Positions 55,675 through 64,000 of a stretch of DNA of 64,000 nucleotides are shown piece by piece. The translations under genes and the position numbers were made by a program. The notes beneath the pieces are model-generated. The model saw only the letters and a program-made list of their open reading frames with translations. It had not been told where the DNA came from and did not search any database. Position 1 is the first letter of the stretch. The number at the start of each line of letters is the position of its first letter. This DNA is from Brevibacterium atlanticum (lineage in GTDB: Bacteria > Actinomycetota > Actinomycetes > Actinomycetales > Brevibacteriaceae), in contig NZ_CP050152.1 in the NCBI RefSeq assembly GCF_011617245.1, positions 2,594,503-2,658,502 on the forward strand. The letters are read 5' to 3'.

Positions 55675-57306
55675 ATGACGACACAGCGTGCATCCGATGT
55701 CATGGTCCGTGCTCTGGAGAACGAAGGCGTTGAGCGCATCTTTGGCATTCCCGGTGAGGAGAATCTCGACTTCGTCGACTCTCTGCGGAACTCCTCGATC
55801 GAACTCATCCTCACTCGCCACGAGCAGGCCGCCGCGTTCATGGCCGCCACCTATGGGCGGCTGACGGGCAAGCCGGGGGTGTGTCTGACGACGCTCGGGC
55901 CGGGGGCACTCAATCTGGCGACCGGGGCGGCGTACGCCCACCTCGGCGGGATGCCGGTGATCATGATCACCGGTCAGAAGGGCATCCGTACGGCCGAGCA
56001 GGCGGCGTTCCAGATGGTCAACACGGTGGCGACGATGGATCCGCTGACGAAGTCGAGCCGGCAGATCACCTCGGCGGGGATGATTCCGACGCTGGTCAGG
56101 GAGGCTTTCCGCGTCGCTCAGGCCGAACGTCCCGGACCGGTGCATCTCGAATTGCCCGAGGATATCGCAAGCCTGCCGGTCGACGGATTCGAGCTCATCG
56201 AACCGCACACGAACGGACGCGCCGTCGCCGGGGAGACAGCGATCGCGAACGCGGCGAACGTCATCCGCGAGGCGAAGCGGCCACTGCTCATGCTCGGCGC
56301 GGATACGAGCCGGGCCGACTGCACCGATCAGCTTTCGCGATTCGTCGCCGAGATGCGCATTCCCTATGTCACCACACAGATGGGCAAGGGGTCGGTGACG
56401 GGGGCGTCGGATCTGTACATGGGCACGGCGGCGCTGACTCACGGCGACTACGTCCACGACGCGATCGAGACTGCCGATGTCATCGTCACCATCGGTCACG
56501 ATACGACGGAGAAGCCGCCGTTCACGATGGATGAGAACGGACCGACCGTCGTCCACATCGGCTACCGTGCCGCGGTGGTCGAGCAGGTGTATTTCCCGCA
56601 GTTCGAGGTGATCGGTGACCTGGGCCCGTCCTTGGACAAGCTCGCCGAGGCGCTCGGAGGTCCCGTGCCCACCGCCGAGGCGCTCCTGCCGATGCGTGAT
56701 GACATCCTCATCAAGATCCACGAGGGGGCCGATGAGGATCGATTCATCCCGCAGCGGATCGTGCAGGAGGTCCGCGACGTTATGCCCGTCGATGGGTGCG
56801 TTGCGTTAGACAACGGGATGTATAAGATCTGGTTCGCCCGCAACTACCGCACCACCCGGGCGAACACTCTGCTGCTCGACAATGCGCTGGCGACGATGGG
56901 GGCCGGCCTGCCCTCGGCGATCGGGGCGAAGCTGACGTATCCGGAACGTCGCGTGATGGCGGTCGTCGGCGACGGCGGGTTCATGATGAACAGTCAGGAG
57001 ATGGAGACTGCGGTGCGGCTGGGGCTCGACCTCGTCGTGCTCATCCTCGAGGACAACGCCTTCGGCATGATCCGGTGGAAGCAGGAGTCCGATGGGAAGC
57101 CTGACTTCGGGATGACGTTCAACAACCCCGACTTCGTGAAGTACGCGGAGGCGTACGGGGCTTCGGGGCATCGGGTCGAAGACGTCGACGGCATCAGCGA
57201 TGCCTTGGAATCGGCGTTCTCGGCCGGCGGTGTGCACGTCGTGGTCGTGCCCGTCGACTACTCCGAGAACAAGCGAGTGCTCATTGACGAGCTGGGGTCG
57301 CGGTGA
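55675..57306 (+). CDS. ThDP-dependent acetolactate synthase large subunit (AlsS-like)
   Basis: 543 aa. Three-domain ThDP enzyme: N-terminal pyrimidine-binding domain with the catalytic glutamate in ILTRHEQAAAFMAATYGRLTG (about residue 48), central domain (about 195-330), C-terminal pyrophosphate domain with GDGGFMMNSQEMETAVR (about 435-451) and the Mg ligand in DNAFGMIRW. It resembles AlsS and other acetolactate-synthase-type enzymes, condensing two pyruvates to acetolactate. No small regulatory subunit (ilvN) is adjacent, which favours a catabolic or uncharacterised role. The reaction is inferred from family only. Confidence 0.82.
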   Translation: MTTQRASDVMVRALENEGVERIFGIPGEENLDFVDSLRNSSIELILTRHEQAAAFMAATYGRLTGKPGVCLTTLGPGALNLATGAAYAHLGGMPVIMITGQKGIRTAEQAAFQMVNTVATMDPLTKSSRQITSAGMIPTLVREAFRVAQAERPGPVHLELPEDIASLPVDGFELIEPHTNGRAVAGETAIANAANVIREAKRPLLMLGADTSRADCTDQLSRFVAEMRIPYVTTQMGKGSVTGASDLYMGTAALTHGDYVHDAIETADVIVTIGHDTTEKPPFTMDENGPTVVHIGYRAAVVEQVYFPQFEVIGDLGPSLDKLAEALGGPVPTAEALLPMRDDILIKIHEGADEDRFIPQRIVQEVRDVMPVDGCVALDNGMYKIWFARNYRTTRANTLLLDNALATMGAGLPSAIGAKLTYPERRVMAVVGDGGFMMNSQEMETAVRLGLDLVVLILEDNAFGMIRWKQESDGKPDFGMTFNNPDFVKYAEAYGASGHRVEDVDGISDALESAFSAGGVHVVVVPVDYSENKRVLIDELGSR

Positions 57307-57336
57307 GGAGTCGGGGTGCGGTCGAAACGGCCGCTC

Positions 57337-57996
57337 TCATTCCACCGAGATCCCGAGCTCGCGAGCAAAGAGATCCGCGAAGAGCATCAGCTGAGTGTCG
57401 TCGATTGTCGCTCCCCGGAGCGAGTGGACGCCCGAGATCTTGTGCGGCTGCAGTCCGCGCAGATCGACATTGCCCAGCGTTGCACCCTCGCATTGGAACG
57501 CGCCGACGGTACTGCCGGGGAACGAGACGCGGCTGACCTTGGCTCGGTCGAGGTCGATCTCGTCGATCTTGCAGTCGCGGAACTCGACGTCGGTGAGCTT
57601 CGATCCGCGCAGGTTGAGGTACGAGATCCGGCAGTCGGCGATGAGCACTTTCTCCCATTCGCTGTCGTAGACGACACCGGCGCCGAGACGGGTCCCGGTG
57701 ATCTCCGTGTGCAGAAGATTTGCCCGGGTCATGTTCCAGGTGTCGGCACGGCTGTCGGTGATGCTCGTCCCGGAGAATCTGGCACCGGTGAGATCGATCG
57801 GTGCTGCGGCATCGCCGAAGTTGACGTTCGTCAGTCGGCAGTCGAGGAACGTCGTTTGGGTGGCGTCCACCTCGGCGAGGTCGAGGTCTTTGAACTCCAA
57901 GCCTTCGAGGAGTTCCTCTGGACCGATATCGCCGAGGTAGCCAGCCGCTGGTGTGTTCAGTGAGAGCTTCGGAGGGCGCGGGGCTTCGGTCGTCAT
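57337..57996 (-). CDS. Pentapeptide-repeat protein
   Basis: 219 aa with tandem A(D/N)LxX-type repeats through about residues 30-190: LEFKDLDLAEVDATQTTFLD, LTNVNFGDAAAPIDLTGARF, DTWNMTRANLLHTEITG. These fold as a right-handed quadrilateral beta-helix. Some relatives (Qnr, MfpA) mimic DNA and protect gyrase, but most have no known role. The C-terminal 25 residues are not repeated (DTQLMLFADLFARELGISVE). Its 3' end faces the acetolactate-type gene. Confidence 0.87.
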   Translation of the reverse strand: MTTEAPRPPKLSLNTPAAGYLGDIGPEELLEGLEFKDLDLAEVDATQTTFLDCRLTNVNFGDAAAPIDLTGARFSGTSITDSRADTWNMTRANLLHTEITGTRLGAGVVYDSEWEKVLIADCRISYLNLRGSKLTDVEFRDCKIDEIDLDRAKVSRVSFPGSTVGAFQCEGATLGNVDLRGLQPHKISGVHSLRGATIDDTQLMLFADLFARELGISVE

Positions 57997-58088
57997 GTCC
58001 TCACCGTATCGGGTATGGGTGACGCAACCAGCGCGGGAGTACGTCGTCGCTCTTCCCGTGGCTCATCTTCGGTCACTAGAATGCAGAA

Positions 58089-58505
58089 ATGAAGCCACTG
58101 ACAACGATCCTGTCATTGCCCGTTGCCGATCCACAGTCCACAGCGACCTTCTACGCCGAGGGCCTCGGCCTGACGACAGACGGTGTTGAGGACGGCATCG
58201 TCGCCTTCGAATTGCCTAACCTGTCGATCTTCTTCATCTCAGCAGATGAGTACGGCCAGTACCTCGAACTCTCCGGACAGCCCGGTTCGAAAGACCCCGT
58301 TCCTGGAGCAAGCATCATCTCCTGCGCTTTCGCTACCCGAGCAGAGATCGACGAGGTGCTCGACCGTGCTGTCACCGCCGGTGGATCAGCAGATCCAGGA
58401 CAAGACGTCGACGGTTCGTACATGGGCTACTTCGCTGACCTCGACGGCTACATCGGGGAACTCGTCGCCAATGAGCAGACCGCTAAGGCGGCAGCGAACA
58501 GCTGA
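58089..58505 (+). CDS. VOC-family (glyoxalase/bleomycin-resistance fold) protein
   Basis: 138 aa. Paired beta-alpha-beta-beta-beta modules: LSLPVADPQSTATFYAEGLGLTTDG at residues 7-31 and a second module from about residue 70. Segments FELPNLSIFFIS, SCAFATRAEIDEVLDRAVTAG and YFADLDGYIGELV are typical. Members include metal-dependent lyases, dioxygenases and antibiotic-binding proteins; function here is unassigned. Divergent from the pentapeptide gene. Confidence 0.85.
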   Translation: MKPLTTILSLPVADPQSTATFYAEGLGLTTDGVEDGIVAFELPNLSIFFISADEYGQYLELSGQPGSKDPVPGASIISCAFATRAEIDEVLDRAVTAGGSADPGQDVDGSYMGYFADLDGYIGELVANEQTAKAAANS

Positions 58506-58530
58506 TCTTCTCGGACCCACCACAAACACA

Positions 58531-58567
58531 AGCCGGGGTGTCCCGATTCTCATCGAGACACCCGGCT
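58531..58567. terminator. Bidirectional terminator between VOC gene and surface-protein gene
   Basis: AGCCGGGGTGTC and GACACCCGGCT form a stem of about eleven pairs with one bulged G and a loop of about 14 bases. TGTTGTTTCTG follows on the plus strand and TTGTGTTTGTGG on the minus strand. The two genes converge here, fitting a shared terminator. Confidence 0.7.
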
Positions 58568-58582
58568 GTTGTTTCTGTCCGG

Positions 58583-61500
58583 TCAGCTCAGCTGCCTGCG
58601 GCGGCGGACCGCCATGACGATCACTATACCGGCGGCCAGCAGCAGCAACGCGATCGCGCTGATGGACATGATGCCTGTCGCTCCTGTTCGCGGGAGGCCG
58701 TCCCCGCCCCCGTCGCTGTCGGAGGAGGCATCGGCCTGTGCCGACGCCTGTGCATCGTCGTCCGGGCTGGCTGCCGACCCGGAACTCGCCGATCCGCCGG
58801 AGTCGGACGAGCCACTGGCGTCGGACGAGTTGTTGGCATCTGCCTCGTCTCCAGCATTTGCCTTGTCATTGGCATCTGCGGAGTCTCCGGCGTTCGTGGT
58901 CCCCGAGTCGTCTGCCGACGCACTCGCTTCAGAACTCGAGTCAGCCGAGTCGTTGGCGCTTGCTTGGTCTCCGGCGTTCGCCGAGTCATCAGATCCTGCG
59001 GTCACGTTTGCCTTGTCCGTGCCGGAATCGTTCGCGTCCGCCTGATCCGAATCGGACGCATCCGGATCGTCACTGGCGTTCGCCGAGTCCTCAGAGTCGG
59101 CCGAATCGTTCGCGTCTGCTTGGTCCGAATCGGACGCATCCGGTGACGCATCGGAATCCGCATTTGCCGAATCATCGGCATTCGCAGAGTCCTCCGCATT
59201 CGCGTCATCCTCCGACGATGAACTCGCCGAGTCCGTGGCGTCCGCTTCATCTCCGGCATTCGCCGAATCATCAGCATTCGCCGAATCATCGGAGCTCGCC
59301 GAATCCTCAGCGTCGGCCGAATCATCCGAGTTCGCCGAATCATTCGAATCAGCCTGATCCGAATCGGACGCATCTGCTTCCGCCGACGAGTCGGAATCAG
59401 TTCCGGCGTTCTCGCCCGGGTCGTCATCCGGTGTTGGGATGCTCACTTCGGACGGATCCGACGACACATCGTCACCGCCCGGGGCCTTACCGGTCGCCGA
59501 TGCCGAGTTATCCAACGAATCACTATCAACATCAGCCTGAGTCATCTCATACGACGCAGTACACGTCACCGAATCACCCGGCGCCAACGACGCCGCCTCA
59601 TCAGGACACGACACATCCGACAACTCACCCGAACCCGAGAAGTCACCCTCAGCAACACCGACATCCGTGACCGTCACATTGCCCGTATTGACGATCTTGA
59701 ACGAATACTCGACCGTCTCACCCGCAGCCACAATATCCTGATCCGCGGTCTTCTCCACCGACAACGCCGGGCCGTGCTCTGGCGTAGGAATCTTCACCTC
59801 GGACGGATCCGACGACACATCGTCACCGCCCGGAGCCTTACCGGTCGCCGACGCCGAGTTATCCAACGAATCACTATCAACATCAGCCTGAGTCATCTCA
59901 TACGACGCAGTACACGTCACCGAATCACCCGGCGCCAACGACGCCGCCTCATCAGGACACGACACATCCGACAACTCACCCGAACCCGAGAAGTCACCCT
60001 CAGCAACACCGACATCCGTGACCGTCACATTGCCCGTATTGACGATCTTGAACGAATACTCGACCGTCTCACCCGCAGCCACAATGTCCTGATCCGCGGT
60101 CTTCTCCACCGACAACGCGGCGTCGGTATCGGCGACCGGTGTCTCAGTGCTGTCCTCAGCCGAGCGCACTTCGTCATCGTCCGGACCTGTACCCACGGCG
60201 GTCGCGGTGTTCTTCACGGGTTCGCCCTTGTCCACGTCACTCTGTGTGACAGTGTGCGATCCAGTGAACGTCGCAGAATCACCCGGCGCCAGGGTATCGA
60301 CTGACGCGGGATCCAAGGTTCCGTCATCGATGCGATCGTCGTCCACCGTCACATCGGACAGAGTGTTGTTCCCGGTGTTCTCGACGACGAACGTGTAGGT
60401 GATCGACTCACCGACGTCGGCTGCCTCGTTGCCGTTCTCGTCCTGCAGCTCATTCGACTTCTTCAGGGACAGTCCGGCATCGCGGTCAGCTACCGGTGTT
60501 TCGGTGCTGTCCTCATCAGAGATGACAGGTGTCCCATCGCCCTCCGGCTGTGTCTGGGCCGTCGCAGTATTGACGATCGGTTTGCCGGAATCGACATCCG
60601 CCTGAGTCACGGTGTACGAGGCAGCGAAGGACGCGGTGTCCCCCGGAGCCAGCTCATCGACGGACTCAGGGTCCAACGTACCGTTCTCAATCCTGTCGTC
60701 CTTGATCGTGATGTCCTGCAACGTGATGTTCCCGGTGTTCTCCACGTCGAAGGAATACTTGATCGTCTCTCCGACATCGGCAGCACCGTTGTCGTTCTCG
60801 TCCTGCAGCTCATTCGACTTCTTGAGATTGAGCGCAGGCTCGGGACTGACGACAGGCCGTCCATCGGTGTCGACGGCCTCGAGCGGCGAGTCGTCCGGAC
60901 TCGTCGCCTTCGCCGTCGCGGTGTTCTGGACACCGCCGGCGTCGACGTCGGCCTGCGTCACCTTGTAGCTCGCAGTGAATGTCGTCGAATCTCCCGGTGC
61001 CAGCGAGTCGACGCTGCCCGGATCGACCTCGCCGACCTTCGGGTCATCAATAGTGACATCTCTGAGCGTGGTGTTTCCGGTGTTCTTCACCGTGAACGTG
61101 TAGTCGATCGTGTCACCGACATCAGCCACCTCGGCGCCCTGTCTCTCACCGGACTTCTCCAGCGTCATCTGCGGGTCGCGCAGTTCCTTGTGCGTATTCG
61201 CCGTCGACGGTCCCGATTCGATGTCGTCACCACCCGGGGTGTTGCCTTTGGCAGTCGCCGTGTTCGTGATGTCGGTCGAATCAGTAGCGTCGATGTCGGC
61301 CTGGGTCACCGTATAAGTGCCTGTGAACGTTGCCTTCTCTCCAGGAGCCAGTCCGTTCGGCAGTTCATCGGGATCGCTCAGCTCGACGTCATCGACGCGG
61401 TCGTCGTCGATGCCGACATCGGTGATCGTCGTGTTGCCAGTGTTGGTGACGACGAACGTGTAGTTGATCTTGTCGCCGACCTTCGCCGAGGTGCCGTCAC

Positions 61501-64000
61501 CATCGAGCGCGCCGGTCTTCTCCAAGTGGAGGCCGGCTGCCTGCGGAGCCAAGGGGACGTTCGCGGTGTCCTCGGCACTCTCGAGCGAATCCCCACCCGG
61601 CGTCGATCCCTTTGCCGTGGCGGTATTGACGACTGCTTGATCGCCCTCGCCCTGGCTGTCGTCGATGACCTTCTGGGTCACTTTGAAGCTCGCCTTGAAG
61701 GTCGCCTGGTCGCCTGGTGCCAGCGAGTCGACTGAACCCGGATCGAGCGTTCCGTCGTCGATGCGGTCATCGTCGACAGTGACGTCGCTGAGTGTGGTGT
61801 TTCCGGTGTTGGTGACGACGAAGGTGTAGTTGATCGTCTCTCCGGCATCGGCCACGCCGTTGTCATTGGCGTCATCGAGCTGGGCGGTCTTGCTGATCGC
61901 CAGCCCGTTGGACTGCGGGATCACCGGTGTGTTCGCCGTCGAATCGTTCGACTCGACCGCATCACCGTTCGGTGCCGACGCGTTGGCAGCGGCTGTGTTC
62001 GTGATGTCCTTGCCGGAGTCGAGATCGGCCTGAGTCACCGTGTATTTCGCGGTGAACGTCTCCTGCTCGCCCGGAGCGAGACTGTCGATCGATCCCGGGT
62101 CGATATCAGAGTCGAAGTCGAACTCGTCCGCGATGCTCACATCCGTCAGCGTGGTGTTGCCGGTGTTCGTCACGGTGAAGGTGAAGTCGATGACGTCGCC
62201 TGCTTCCGCGGCCGTCTTGTCCCCTTCGATCTCGCTCGACTTCTGCAGAGCCAGCCCGCTGCTCTGCGGCGTGACCGGCACGTTGTCGCTCGACTCGGTC
62301 GATTCGACCGGATCGCCCCCTCCTGGCGGCGTACCTGATGCCACAGCTGTGTTGACGATGTCCTCACCGGCGTCGATGTCGTCCTGAGTGATCTTATGAC
62401 TTCCGGTGAAGGTCGTGTCCTCGCCTGGCGCCAGGGAATCCACCGAAGCCGGGCTCAGTGTCCCGTCATCGATGCGATCGTCTTTGACGGTGACGTCCGT
62501 GAGGGTCGTGTTCCCGGTGTTTCTCACCGTGAAGGTGTAATCGATGGACTCACCGGCGTCAGCTGTGCCGTTGTCGTTGCCGTCGTCGAGTGTCCCTTCC
62601 TTCTGCACGGAGATGCCGTCATCCTGCCCGGCAGTGGGCACGTTGTCCGTGGACTCGCCCGAGTCCACGGCGTCCCCGTTCGGGGCACTCGCCGAGGCGG
62701 TCGCGGTGTTGACGATGTCACCATCGGAGTCGATATCGGCCTGGGTCACGGTGTAAGTCGCCTTGAGCTCGGCAGACTCTCCGGGAGCCAGGGAATCGAT
62801 CTGCGCAGGATCGGTGCTGTCGATCCGGTCATCGTCGATGGTGATGTTCTTCAGGGTCGTGTTGCCGTTGTTGGTCACGGTGAAGGTGTAGTCGATTTCG
62901 TCCCCGGCGTCGGCTATGCCGTTGCCGTTGGAATCGTTCCCGAGGGCCCCGTCCTTCTTCAGGGACATCGCCGAAATCGGTTCGGCAACAGGTACCTCGG
63001 TGCTCGACGGACCTGACTCGACGGAGTCTCCACCGGGATTGTCTCCCGAGGCCGTCGCCGTATTGTCGATGACACCGCCGGCATCCACGTCTGACTGCTT
63101 GACCGTATAGGTCGCAGTGAACGTCTCGCTGTCGCCGGGAGCCAGGCTGTCGATCGAACCGGGATCAATGCCGGCACCGTCGAAGTCGAACTCGTCGGCG
63201 ATGCTGACATCCGACAGCGTCGTGTTACCTGTGTTCGTCACGGTGAACGTGTAGTCGATGGTCTCATCGACATCGGCGACATGGTTGTCGTTCGAGTCGT
63301 TGAGTTCGCTCGACTTCTCCAGACCGATGCTGCTGGTCTGTGCGGGCAGGGGTGTGTTGGTTGAGGACTCCGCCGATTTGACGGGGTCGTCCTGACCTGG
63401 CGAGGTTCCGCTTGCCGTTGCCGTGTTGCGGATGATGCCGGCACCGCCGGTACCGTTGCCGTCGACATCGGCTTGCGTCACCTTGTAGCTGCCGGAGAAT
63501 GTCGCGTCTGCTCCCGGGGCGAGGGACGCCACGCTGTCTGGATCCGTGCCATCGATGAGTGAATCATTGATGCCCACGTTCGTCAGGGTCGTGTTTCCGG
63601 TGTTCTTCACCGTGAACGAGTAGTTGATCGTCTCCCCGGCGTCGGCAACCTTGTTCCCGTTGGAATCATCGAGGTCGTTCGTCTTCGTCAGCGACAGTCC
63701 CGGGGTACGTGTGGCGATGGGTGTGTTCGCCTTCGACTCCGCCGAGGTGGCTGTCTGTCCGGTCGGAGACTTACCGCTGGCGGTGGCGGTGTTCATGATC
63801 TCTTTGCCGCTGTTCACGTCGTCCTGAGTGACAGTGTATTTCGCGGAGAATCTCGTGCTGTCCTGGGGCTTGAGTCCGTCCGTCGATGCGGGGCTGATCC
63901 CCGGATCGTCGAAGTCGAAGCCGTCGTCGATGGCGACACCGTCGAGCGTCGTGTTGCCGGTGTTGGTGACGTCGAACGTGTAGTCGATGACTTCACCGGC
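58583..64000 (-). CDS. Giant LPxTG surface protein with DUF11-like repeats (5' end outside window)
   Basis: 1805 residues visible; the frame stays open to position 64000, so the N-terminus and signal peptide are missing. About twelve copies of a 115-135-residue repeat, each with a K-rich start, DxNxNGxADAGExIxYTF, VTNTGNTTLxDVxxDDDRID, SLAPGDxxTFTxxYxVTQxDVD and NTATAxGxxPxGD. These resemble DUF11/isopeptide-type Ig folds of Gram-positive adhesins. An Asp/Ser/Ala stalk of about 230 residues follows (DSDQADSNDSANSDDSADAE), then LPRTG (58682-58696), a hydrophobic helix and RRRR, for sortase anchoring. Confidence 0.85.
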   Translation of the reverse strand, partial: AGEVIDYTFDVTNTGNTTLDGVAIDDGFDFDDPGISPASTDGLKPQDSTRFSAKYTVTQDDVNSGKEIMNTATASGKSPTGQTATSAESKANTPIATRTPGLSLTKTNDLDDSNGNKVADAGETINYSFTVKNTGNTTLTNVGINDSLIDGTDPDSVASLAPGADATFSGSYKVTQADVDGNGTGGAGIIRNTATASGTSPGQDDPVKSAESSTNTPLPAQTSSIGLEKSSELNDSNDNHVADVDETIDYTFTVTNTGNTTLSDVSIADEFDFDGAGIDPGSIDSLAPGDSETFTATYTVKQSDVDAGGVIDNTATASGDNPGGDSVESGPSSTEVPVAEPISAMSLKKDGALGNDSNGNGIADAGDEIDYTFTVTNNGNTTLKNITIDDDRIDSTDPAQIDSLAPGESAELKATYTVTQADIDSDGDIVNTATASASAPNGDAVDSGESTDNVPTAGQDDGISVQKEGTLDDGNDNGTADAGESIDYTFTVRNTGNTTLTDVTVKDDRIDDGTLSPASVDSLAPGEDTTFTGSHKITQDDIDAGEDIVNTAVASGTPPGGGDPVESTESSDNVPVTPQSSGLALQKSSEIEGDKTAAEAGDVIDFTFTVTNTGNTTLTDVSIADEFDFDSDIDPGSIDSLAPGEQETFTAKYTVTQADLDSGKDITNTAAANASAPNGDAVESNDSTANTPVIPQSNGLAISKTAQLDDANDNGVADAGETINYTFVVTNTGNTTLSDVTVDDDRIDDGTLDPGSVDSLAPGDQATFKASFKVTQKVIDDSQGEGDQAVVNTATAKGSTPGGDSLESAEDTANVPLAPQAAGLHLEKTGALDGDGTSAKVGDKINYTFVVTNTGNTTITDVGIDDDRVDDVELSDPDELPNGLAPGEKATFTGTYTVTQADIDATDSTDITNTATAKGNTPGGDDIESGPSTANTHKELRDPQMTLEKSGERQGAEVADVGDTIDYTFTVKNTGNTTLRDVTIDDPKVGEVDPGSVDSLAPGDSTTFTASYKVTQADVDAGGVQNTATAKATSPDDSPLEAVDTDGRPVVSPEPALNLKKSNELQDENDNGAADVGETIKYSFDVENTGNITLQDITIKDDRIENGTLDPESVDELAPGDTASFAASYTVTQADVDSGKPIVNTATAQTQPEGDGTPVISDEDSTETPVADRDAGLSLKKSNELQDENGNEAADVGESITYTFVVENTGNNTLSDVTVDDDRIDDGTLDPASVDTLAPGDSATFTGSHTVTQSDVDKGEPVKNTATAVGTGPDDDEVRSAEDSTETPVADTDAALSVEKTADQDIVAAGETVEYSFKIVNTGNVTVTDVGVAEGDFSGSGELSDVSCPDEAASLAPGDSVTCTASYEMTQADVDSDSLDNSASATGKAPGGDDVSSDPSEVKIPTPEHGPALSVEKTADQDIVAAGETVEYSFKIVNTGNVTVTDVGVAEGDFSGSGELSDVSCPDEAASLAPGDSVTCTASYEMTQADVDSDSLDNSASATGKAPGGDDVSSDPSEVSIPTPDDDPGENAGTDSDSSAEADASDSDQADSNDSANSDDSADAEDSASSDDSANADDSANAGDEADATDSASSSSEDDANAEDSANADDSANADSDASPDASDSDQADANDSADSEDSANASDDPDASDSDQADANDSGTDKANVTAGSDDSANAGDQASANDSADSSSEASASADDSGTTNAGDSADANDKANAGDEADANNSSDASGSSDSGGSASSGSAASPDDDAQASAQADASSDSDGGGDGLPRTGATGIMSISAIALLLLAAGIVIVMAVRRRRQLS
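59450..59769 (-). repeat. Direct repeat copy A in surface-protein gene
   Basis: About 320 bases almost identical to 59801-60120, offset by exactly 351 bases (117 codons), so the frame is kept. The differences seen are single bases (for example ATATCC versus ATGTCC). It encodes the last DUF11-like repeat before the stalk. Confidence 0.9.
59801..60120 (-). repeat. Direct repeat copy B in surface-protein gene
   Basis: Partner of 59450-59769. Near-identity contrasts with the clear divergence among the other repeats, indicating a recent duplication or gene conversion. Confidence 0.9.

Noticed and set aside
55675-57306. Possible biosynthetic ilvB.
   Set aside because: No ilvN or ilvC is adjacent and sequence style is nearer to AlsS-type enzymes; left as an acetolactate-synthase-type enzyme without a symbol.
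58690-59420. Short tandem units in the stalk region looked at first like a CRISPR-type array.
   Set aside because: Units are irregular, have no unique spacers, and encode the Asp/Ser/Ala stalk in frame.

Overview
The window reads as a chromosomal segment of a high-GC Gram-positive actinobacterium. The gene content and protein style are most like Brevibacterium or a close relative; that is an inference from family resemblance, not from a marker gene. Nearly all long genes run on the minus strand, with short overlaps typical of operons.

Layout. 19-6186 (minus) is an arginine operon, argC-argJ-argB-argD-argF-argR, opposite a quinone oxidoreductase (6231-7205, plus). 7206-15322 is an accessory island with visibly lower GC: an unrecognised protein, a stand-alone helicase-associated-domain protein, a decayed IS1595-type transposase, and a three-gene defence-like operon. 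That operon encodes an OLD-type ATPase with a Toprim domain, a nuclease-methyltransferase fusion and a specificity-like subunit. 15323-21628 is a galactonate catabolic cluster (dgoK, dgoA, dgoD, two MFS transporters) with a divergent IclR regulator. 21693-29210 is an oligopeptide-type ABC importer operon carrying a creatininase-family and a nitrilase-family amidohydrolase and a GntR/FCD regulator.

29950-37688 holds single genes: a membrane-anchored LRV/beta-propeller protein, an HTH-nucleotidyltransferase, a patatin, a nuclease-like protein, a UbiB-family kinase and an orphan excisionase-like antitoxin. 37823-43212 is a TRAP transporter operon with LysR, divergent from an Asp/Glu/hydantoin racemase. 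43263-48155 is an insertion-sequence graveyard: two IS5-family remnants, an IS110 fragment, an IS110 element with two in-frame stops, and two small genes each broken by an in-frame TGA.

48329-58505 is housekeeping: a pabA-pabB fusion, an SDR, pheST, an acetolactate-synthase-type enzyme, a pentapeptide protein and a VOC protein. 58583 to the window end is a giant LPxTG surface protein made of about twelve DUF11-like repeats and an Asp/Ser/Ala-rich stalk; its N-terminus lies beyond the window.

The most unusual candidates are the OLD/RM/S operon, the hydrolase-bearing ABC operon, the possible IS110 bridge-RNA region, and a strongly over-represented decamer, GCCGAGGTGG. No tRNA, rRNA or CRISPR array was recognised.
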